Source: Jannaschia helgolandensis
GTDB lineage: Bacteria; Pseudomonadota; Alphaproteobacteria; Rhodobacterales; Rhodobacteraceae
Assembly: GCF_900109285.1 (NCBI RefSeq)
Contig: NZ_FNZQ01000001.1
Location: 1,354,559 to 1,418,558, forward strand
Reading direction: 5' to 3'
Length of the DNA stretch: 64,000 nucleotides
Shown here: positions 57,503 through 64,000 of the stretch, in pieces
How positions within the stretch are numbered: the stretch's first letter is position 1
How the letters are laid out: each line of letters starts with the position of its first letter
The notes under the pieces: generated by a model
Told to the model about the DNA's origin: nothing
Seen by the model: only the letters and a program-made list of their open reading frames with translations
Database searches by the model: none
Program-made: the position numbers and the translations under genes

Positions 57503-59821
57503 ATGAGTGACCCGAATGACACGAAAAGCCCGAACGGCCCGGATGGTGAGGTGGTGTCAGAACCCCTGAGCCTGGCGATTGGCGACCGCTATCTGACCTA
57601 TGCGCTATCGACGATCATGCACCGTGCACTGCCGGATGTCCGCGATGGCCTGAAGCCGGTGCATCGCCGCATTCTGTATGCGATGCGAGAGTTGCGGCTG
57701 GTATCGAGCGGTGGGTTCCGCAAGTCGGCCAAGATTTCCGGCGATGTGATGGGCAACTACCACCCGCACGGCGATGCCGCGATTTATGATGCGATGGCGC
57801 GTTTGGCGCAGGATTTCAACGTCCGCTATCCGTTGGTCGACGGACAGGGGAACTTCGGCAACATCGACGGCGATAACCCTGCGGCCGCGCGATATACCGA
57901 GGCGCGAATGACTGCCGCCGCCGAGGCGCTGCTGGCCGGTCTGGACGAGAATGCCGTCGATTTTCGCGACAATTACGATGGGACGCTTCAGGAACCTGTT
58001 GTTCTGCCTGCCGCCTATCCGAACCTGTTGGCCAATGGCTCTGCGGGTATCGCCGTGGGCATGGCGACGAACATCCCTCCGCACAATCTGGACGAGTTGA
58101 TCGCGGCCTGTCTGCATCTGATCAAGTCGCCCAATGCCCGTGACGAGACGCTGCTGGATCATATTCCCGGCCCGGATTTCCCGACCGGTGGTATTATCGT
58201 AGAACCGCGCGAGAACATTCTGGAAGCCTATCGCACCGGGCGCGGCGCGTTCCGTCTGAGGGCGCGGCACGAGATCGAAGAGCTGGGCAAGGGCCAGTGG
58301 CAGATCATCGTCACCGAGATTCCCTATCAGGTGCAGAAGGGCAAGCTGATCGAGAAGCTGGCCGAACTGGTGACCACCAAGAAGGTCCCTATCCTCGGCG
58401 ACATCCGGGATGAAAGTGCCGAGGACATCCGCATTGTGCTGGAACCGAAGTCGCGCAACGTCGACCCGGACGTGCTGATGTCCACGCTCTACCGCAATTC
58501 GGAGCTGGAAACGCGTTTCTCGCTGAATATGAACGTGCTGATTGACGGGGTGACGCCGCGGGTCTGCGGTTTGCGCGAAGTGCTGCAGGCGTTTCTGGAT
58601 CATCGTCGCGACGTGCTGCTGCGCCGCTCTCGGCACCGCATGGACAAGATCGACCATCGGCTTGAGGTGTTAGAAGGCTTCATCGTCGCCTATCTGAACC
58701 TTGACCGGGTGATCGACATCATCCGCTATGACGACGCCCCGAAAGAGGCGCTGATGTTCGAGCCATGGGGGGCGGGATACGTCCGTGCCAAGGACGAGGC
58801 GGATTACGTTTCGCCTTTGCCGTCCCAGGCCCAGGCATCGCTGACGGATATTCAGTCCGAAGCGATCCTGAACATGCGCCTGCGGGCCTTGCGGCGTCTG
58901 GAAGAAATGGCGCTGCTGAAGGAGCGCGATGCCCTCATGGAGGAACGTGCGGGGCTTCAGGATCTGCTGGATTCGGAGGATATCCAATGGAAAACCATTG
59001 CCGACGAATTGCGCGACGTCCGCAAACAGTTCGGCAAATCAACGGAACTCGGTCGTCGCCGCTCGGACTTCGCCGAGGCGGTCGAAGTGGCCGAAGTGCC
59101 GCTGGAAGCCATGATCGAGCGGGAGCCGGTGACCGTCGTCTGCTCCAGGATGGGCTGGGTGCGCGCGTTGTCGGGGCATGTCGCGCTGGACAAGGAATTG
59201 AAATTCAAGGACGGCGACGGCCCGGCCTTCATGTTTCACGCGGAAACCACTGACAAGCTGTTGATCTGGGGCAGCGACGGGCGGGCCTTTACCCTGCTGG
59301 CGAATTCGCTGCCCGGCGGTCGGGGCATGGGGGAGCCGCTGCGCCTGATGATCGACCTGCCGAACGAGACTACGATTGTCGATATCCTGTTGCACAACCC
59401 GGATCGAAAACTGCTTCTGGCTTCAAGCGCGGGTGACGGGTTCGTCGTCCCCGAGACGGAGATGGTGGCCATGCGGCGCGCGGGCAAGCAGGTATTGAAC
59501 GTCAAGCCGGGGGTGGCCGCGCTGCGCCCTGTGATGGCCGAAGGCGACCACGTCGCCTGCATTGGCGATAACCGCAAGATGCTGGTTTTCCCGCTGGCCG
59601 ACCTGCCCGAAATGCCACGCGGCAAGGGGGTTCGCCTTCAGAAGTTCAAGGACGGCGGCCTGAGCGATGTCCGGGTTATCACACTGGCGGATGGGCTGTC
59701 CTGGGCAGATCCTGCCGGGCGCACACGGCACGAGGCGGACCTGTCCGAATGGCTGGGTGCGCGTGCGCAGGCCGGTCGCATGGCGCCGCGGGGGTTCCCC
59801 CGCGACAACCGTTTCGGCTGA
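57503..59821 (+). CDS. parC: DNA topoisomerase IV subunit A
   Basis: ParC cuts and rejoins DNA in the decatenating topoisomerase IV. The 772-residue protein has the catalytic Tyr131 ([11 protein letters not shown]), the winged-helix region [10 protein letters not shown] (residues 87-96), and a six-bladed C-terminal domain of reduced type. No GyrA box (QRRGGKG) is present and the length fits ParC rather than GyrA. The ATG is 57503. The quinolone-contact Ser position is Ala92. Confidence 0.95.
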   Translation: MSDPNDTKSPNGPDGEVVSEPLSLAIGDRYLTYALSTIMHRALPDVRDGLKPVHRRILYAMRELRLVSSGGFRKSAKISGDVMGNYHPHGDAAIYDAMARLAQDFNVRYPLVDGQGNFGNIDGDNPAAARYTEARMTAAAEALLAGLDENAVDFRDNYDGTLQEPVVLPAAYPNLLANGSAGIAVGMATNIPPHNLDELIAACLHLIKSPNARDETLLDHIPGPDFPTGGIIVEPRENILEAYRTGRGAFRLRARHEIEELGKGQWQIIVTEIPYQVQKGKLIEKLAELVTTKKVPILGDIRDESAEDIRIVLEPKSRNVDPDVLMSTLYRNSELETRFSLNMNVLIDGVTPRVCGLREVLQAFLDHRRDVLLRRSRHRMDKIDHRLEVLEGFIVAYLNLDRVIDIIRYDDAPKEALMFEPWGAGYVRAKDEADYVSPLPSQAQASLTDIQSEAILNMRLRALRRLEEMALLKERDALMEERAGLQDLLDSEDIQWKTIADELRDVRKQFGKSTELGRRRSDFAEAVEVAEVPLEAMIEREPVTVVCSRMGWVRALSGHVALDKELKFKDGDGPAFMFHAETTDKLLIWGSDGRAFTLLANSLPGGRGMGEPLRLMIDLPNETTIVDILLHNPDRKLLLASSAGDGFVVPETEMVAMRRAGKQVLNVKPGVAALRPVMAEGDHVACIGDNRKMLVFPLADLPEMPRGKGVRLQKFKDGGLSDVRVITLADGLSWADPAGRTRHEADLSEWLGARAQAGRMAPRGFPRDNRFG

Positions 59822-59824
59822 CGG

Positions 59825-61003
59825 GTGGTCGCCACAACCCGTTTGACCGGCGATATGGCCGGGACACGCAGCGATCTTCTGTCGCTTGTCCTGAAGACAA
59901 CGACCCTGACGGTGCTTACTCTGGGCATCTACAGCTTCTGGGCGCGGACCCGCATCCGCCGCTGGCTCTGGTCGTCGTTGCAGGTGGACGGGATACCGTT
60001 CGAATACGCGGGCCGGCCGCTGGAAAAGCTGATGGGCTTCGTCATCGCCGCCGTTATCGTCGCGATCTACCTGGGTCTGGTGGTGATGGTACTGATTTTT
60101 ACCTCCCTCAACCTGTTCGGAGGGGTGGGTCCCGGCACTGCGGCGGCCTTCGCGCTGTTGCTGCCTGTCTACTGGTTCGCCAAATATCGCGGGCAGCGAT
60201 ATCTGCTGAACCATACCCGGTGGCGCGGCATCGCGTTTTCGATGGCGCCGGGGGCCTGGGGCTATCTCTTGCGCGCGACCTGCTGGACGATTGCGACGGT
60301 CCTGACGGCTGGTATCTTGCTGCCGCTCCGGGCGCATCGGCTTTGGCAATATCGGGTGGAGCGAACGTATTACGGCGACGACCATTTCCGGTTCGACACG
60401 AAGGCCGGCGATTTGTATCCGCATTTCGGATTCGTCCTGATCGGGCTGTTCGGGTCGTTGCTCTCCGGCGTCTATGGTTTCATGCGCGACGAAAGCGCGC
60501 TGGTCGGCCTGCTGATCTTCGTGCCGCTGCTGTTGTTCGGCTGGGTCTATTGGCGAGTTGCCTCATTCCGCATCCTGGCGTCAGGGCTGCGCTTCGGCGG
60601 CGCGATGGATCTGACCGTTGCACCCCGAACCGGGGCAGTGATCGGGATCCACCTGCTGGGCTGGATTCTGATGGGTTTGCTGTTTCTGGCGGTTGCCGCG
60701 GTGCTGGCCTTCGCCTTCGGCTTTTTCGCGGTCGGCGCGCAGGCGAACATCGATCTGGAGGTGTTGGAAAACCTCTCGCCCTATCTTCTGGCAGTCGGCG
60801 GTATCCTGTTCTACCTGACGTTCTTCGTCCTTCGCGGGGCCCTGAGGATCGCGATGGTCACCTTTCCGTTGTTCCGGCATGTCGCGCGCACACTCTCCGT
60901 TTCCAATGCGGTCGAGGTCAACGCCGTGTGCCAGGGCGAGGCATCGCATATGGCGGATGCCGATGGCTTCGCGAACCTGTTCGACTTCGGGTCCGGCGTA
61001 TGA
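59825..61003 (+). CDS. DUF898 (YjgN-like) membrane protein
   Basis: The 392-residue protein has about eight to ten membrane helices. The DUF898 pattern appears twice: TLGIYSFWARTRIRRWLW near 32-49, and later TAGILLPLRAHRLWQYRVERTYYGDDHF. Function unknown. The start is GTG 59825, three bases after the parC stop, and the end overlaps the M48 protease start (ATGA). The DUF898-M48 pairing suggests a membrane quality-control pair. Confidence 0.82.
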   Translation: MVATTRLTGDMAGTRSDLLSLVLKTTTLTVLTLGIYSFWARTRIRRWLWSSLQVDGIPFEYAGRPLEKLMGFVIAAVIVAIYLGLVVMVLIFTSLNLFGGVGPGTAAAFALLLPVYWFAKYRGQRYLLNHTRWRGIAFSMAPGAWGYLLRATCWTIATVLTAGILLPLRAHRLWQYRVERTYYGDDHFRFDTKAGDLYPHFGFVLIGLFGSLLSGVYGFMRDESALVGLLIFVPLLLFGWVYWRVASFRILASGLRFGGAMDLTVAPRTGAVIGIHLLGWILMGLLFLAVAAVLAFAFGFFAVGAQANIDLEVLENLSPYLLAVGGILFYLTFFVLRGALRIAMVTFPLFRHVARTLSVSNAVEVNAVCQGEASHMADADGFANLFDFGSGV

Positions 61004-62139
61004 CGCGCGAAGCCACACCTCCCGAGATACAGCCCGTCTGGGGCGATTATTTCGACGGTCTGCGCGCGTTGCGGCAACGGGTGCGTCTGACAGTCGAAGA
61101 CACCTATCGTGGTCGGGTTCTGGTGATCGAACCGCCCGAGGGAAAGGTCCGGCATTGGTCAGCGCAGCATATCCGTCGCCTGCCAGACCAGGCCCCCGGT
61201 AAGACGGTGTTGGGTCTTTCACTCGATGATCCGACGCGCGTGGTCCTGTCGGTCGAAGCGGCGGAAACGCTTCTGCCGATCATCGGTTCATCGGTTCGCG
61301 GGCGTCTGGCTGCCCCGCCGCTCTGGCCGCGGGCGCTGATCGTGTTCATGGCCGGAGCCGTGACACTCGCGGCCCTGATCTTCATGGTCTTGCCCGCGCT
61401 TGCCGGCTCCCTGGCCCGCTTCATGAACCCCGAGGCCGAAGTGGCCATGGGCCGCGAGCACTACGAACTGACGCGCAGGATGTTCGGCGGTGAGGCGGGG
61501 ATGCCGCTTCGCGAATGTGACGACCCTGCCGGTCGCGCGGCGCTGGCCATTCTTGTCGCGCGGGTGTCCGACGGCGTGGATCTGCCGTACGATATCAAGG
61601 TCCAGATTCTGGACGACAGCGCCAGTCCGGTCCTGAATGCCTATGCGGTCGCGGGAGGCCGGATCACCTTTTTCGACAGTTTGATTCAGACGGCCCGGAC
61701 CCCCGAAGAGGTCGCGGCCGTTTTTGCGCATGAACTGGGCCATGTCGTCTATTCCGATCCGGTACGGCACACCCTTCAGTCCGCCAGCTCACAGGCGGTT
61801 CTGGCGGTTCTGGTGGGCGATCTTTCCGGTGGCGGGGTCCTGACTGCGACCTTCGGCAATGCCCTGGTGGCCAGCTATTCGCGCGGAGCCGAGATGCGGG
61901 CCGATGACTTCGCCGTCGCGCAGTTGACGGCCACGGGTCTGCCGCCTTCCGCCATGGGTAGCTTTTTTGAACGGGCGCGCGCCACTTGGGGCGAAGCCGA
62001 AGGTCTGGGCGCGTATTTTTCCAGCCATCCGCGATTGACCTCCCGGATTGAGGCCTCTCTCGGCGTCGGCGACCCGCCGATCGGCCAGCCCGCCCTGACG
62101 CCGAAGGACTGGGCCGCGTTGCAGTCGATCTGCCGATGA
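61000..62139 (+). CDS. M48-family zinc metalloprotease
   Basis: The 379-residue protein has an N-terminal cytoplasmic region of about 100 residues, a membrane helix (ALIVFMAGAVTLAALIFMVLPALAG) and a peptidase domain. The latter has HELGH (244-248; zinc ligands His244 and His248, catalytic Glu245) and a downstream EMRADDFAV that supplies the third ligand. It resembles HtpX/BepA-type proteases of envelope or membrane-protein turnover. It overlaps the DUF898 gene by 4 bp. Confidence 0.88.
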   Translation: MTREATPPEIQPVWGDYFDGLRALRQRVRLTVEDTYRGRVLVIEPPEGKVRHWSAQHIRRLPDQAPGKTVLGLSLDDPTRVVLSVEAAETLLPIIGSSVRGRLAAPPLWPRALIVFMAGAVTLAALIFMVLPALAGSLARFMNPEAEVAMGREHYELTRRMFGGEAGMPLRECDDPAGRAALAILVARVSDGVDLPYDIKVQILDDSASPVLNAYAVAGGRITFFDSLIQTARTPEEVAAVFAHELGHVVYSDPVRHTLQSASSQAVLAVLVGDLSGGGVLTATFGNALVASYSRGAEMRADDFAVAQLTATGLPPSAMGSFFERARATWGEAEGLGAYFSSHPRLTSRIEASLGVGDPPIGQPALTPKDWAALQSICR

Positions 62140-62181
62140 TCGGGGCGGTAATCGTGCCCGTTGCCGCGCCTTTCACGGCCT

Positions 62182-62248
62182 CCTGCCGGTGATTGTAGCC
62201 GGATTGGCATGCTTGCCATGCGGGTTCACCGTGTCTACCACCGGCAGG
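62182..62248. repeat. Long inverted repeat upstream of the lipoprotein gene
   Basis: CCTGCCGGTG (62182-62191) and CACCGGCAGG (62239-62248) are perfect 10-bp arms with 47 bp between them. The interior contains a second small hairpin around GGCATGCTTGCC. The structure lies between the M48 stop and the lipoprotein ATG at 62271. It may be a 5' leader structure or a processing signal; no T-run follows directly. Confidence 0.45.
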
Positions 62249-62270
62249 ACCATAAAAGGGGGGATACAGG

Positions 62271-62822
62271 ATGACGCGCATGATGAACCGCCGCACCTTC
62301 GGGAGCCTCGGCCTCGCCGCGACGGCGGGCCTGTCCGGCTGCGCTGTGCCCGACCCAGTGGACGAAGACTTGCCCGATATGGGCAATTTCGAATTGGCCT
62401 ATTCCGTGGTGGTGTCGGAAAATGCCAAGAAGGTCCCCCCGTCGCGCGATGCAACGCCCGAACTGCTGAAAGCGACCATGACCTCCGAGATCGAGCGTCG
62501 GTTCGGGCAGTACAAAGGCGGCAAAGGCTTCGTCGTGGCCGTGGCGATCGACGGATATGCCCTTGCCCCTCCGGGCATTCCGATCGTTCTGACACCCAAG
62601 TCGATCATGGTCGTATCCGCCAACCTCTGGACCGCGGACCCGCAGGAGAAGATCGCCGGTCCCGAACAGCTCACGACCTTCGAAGGGGCCGATACGTTCC
62701 TTCTGGGCTCCGGTTTGCAGAAGACGGCGGATGAACAACTGACGACGCTGTCACGCAACATGGTCAAGAAAATCCAGTCCTGGCTTTTGCGCAATCCGAC
62801 GTGGTTCGATCTGCCTGCCTGA
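62271..62822 (+). CDS. Tat-type lipoprotein, function unknown
   Basis: The 183-residue protein starts with a twin-arginine signal (MNRRTFGSLGLAATAG) leading to a lipobox LSGC with Cys24, so it is probably a Tat-exported lipoprotein. The mature part has a short repeating strand pattern (FELAYSVVVSENAKKV, GFVVAVAIDGYAL, SIMVVSANLWT) resembling small DUF4136-like domains, a weak comparison. The ATG at 62271 has GGGGGG 7 bp upstream. Confidence 0.7.
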   Translation: MTRMMNRRTFGSLGLAATAGLSGCAVPDPVDEDLPDMGNFELAYSVVVSENAKKVPPSRDATPELLKATMTSEIERRFGQYKGGKGFVVAVAIDGYALAPPGIPIVLTPKSIMVVSANLWTADPQEKIAGPEQLTTFEGADTFLLGSGLQKTADEQLTTLSRNMVKKIQSWLLRNPTWFDLPA

Positions 62823-62931
62823 GCACCGCGGACGGCCTGTCGGGCTTGCCAACCGAGCCCCGTGCAGCTAGACGGCGCGCGATGCAATTCCGGGGGTCGT
62901 GCGCGGCCTCCTTTCAAGTCAGGGGCCCATC

Positions 62932-64000
<1,069 letters not shown>

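Noticed and set aside
57503..59821. parC being gyrA
   Set aside because: 772 residues is short for alphaproteobacterial GyrA, and the GyrA box is absent.
59749..62139. 796-codon plus-strand open frame spanning the DUF898 and M48 genes
   Set aside because: In its first 1.2 kb it is an out-of-frame Arg/Gly/Ala-rich reading of the DUF898 gene. Only its end, from 61000, is the real M48 gene.

Overview
The window looks like a chromosomal segment of an alphaproteobacterium of the Rhodobacterales (Roseobacter/Rhodobacter type). The reasons are its high G+C content; the chvI-chvG-hprK-rapZ-EIIA-HPr cluster beside pckA; a methylsuccinyl-CoA dehydrogenase of the ethylmalonyl-CoA pathway; three deformylase-family genes in front of fmt; and a tRNA-His with no G at position -1 and A at position 73. 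Almost everything is core metabolism and information processing. I see no CRISPR array, prophage, transposase or secretion cluster.

Layout. 1-12 kb: an AT-richer partial unknown gene, carB, cfa, a HAD-fold protein lacking its nucleophile, aspS, a Tat-linked DUF1800/DUF1501 pair, a GNAT, rpmG with promoter and terminator, and a PAS-like protein. 11.8-20 kb: rnpB (RNase P RNA), an AmpD-like amidase coupled to an excalibur lipoprotein, gatCA, a THUMP rRNA methyltransferase, prs, a DsbA-like isomerase, an alpha/beta hydrolase, and mmcB behind a likely LexA box. 20-30 kb: tRNA-His, a PatB-type C-S lyase, def-def-(def-like)-fmt, ispH, rnhA and small membrane proteins. The part around ispH (25.1-28.0 kb) holds decayed genes: a chemoreceptor, a LysE exporter and probably an excalibur-domain protein.

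30-39 kb: a NYN-domain gene and folK, then a tightly packed run rpoZ-rsh-DUF2062-pdxJ-acpS-lepB-rnc-era-DUF1491-recO. It joins transcription and the stringent response to cofactor, secretion, RNA and DNA-repair functions. 39-54 kb: mcd, a TauE-like exporter, two DUF3859 paralogues, pckA, the ChvI/ChvG two-component system, a PTS relay without a sugar permease (HprK, RapZ, EIIA, HPr) and a coupled acyltransferase. A 3-hydroxyacyl-CoA dehydrogenase, DUF6473 and etfBA follow. The 312-bp pckA-chvI gap carries two LacI-type operator-like sites and an exact TTAA-N7-TTAA CtrA-like site. 54-64 kb: a glycosyltransferase, cobalamin adenosyltransferase, HIG1-type membrane protein, SDR, SH3 protein, parC, a DUF898/M48 protease pair, a Tat-type lipoprotein and the start of tuf, cut by the window end.

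The genes together suggest an aerobic heterotroph with C2/C4 assimilation: mcd, the hydroxyacyl-CoA dehydrogenase, ETF, a B12 adenosyltransferase and PEP carboxykinase, with carbon-state sensing through ChvIG and the PTS relay. I found no clearly new multi-gene system. The best leads are two conserved-fold proteins that have lost catalytic residues (HAD and deformylase), the putative operators, and the gene-decay zone.
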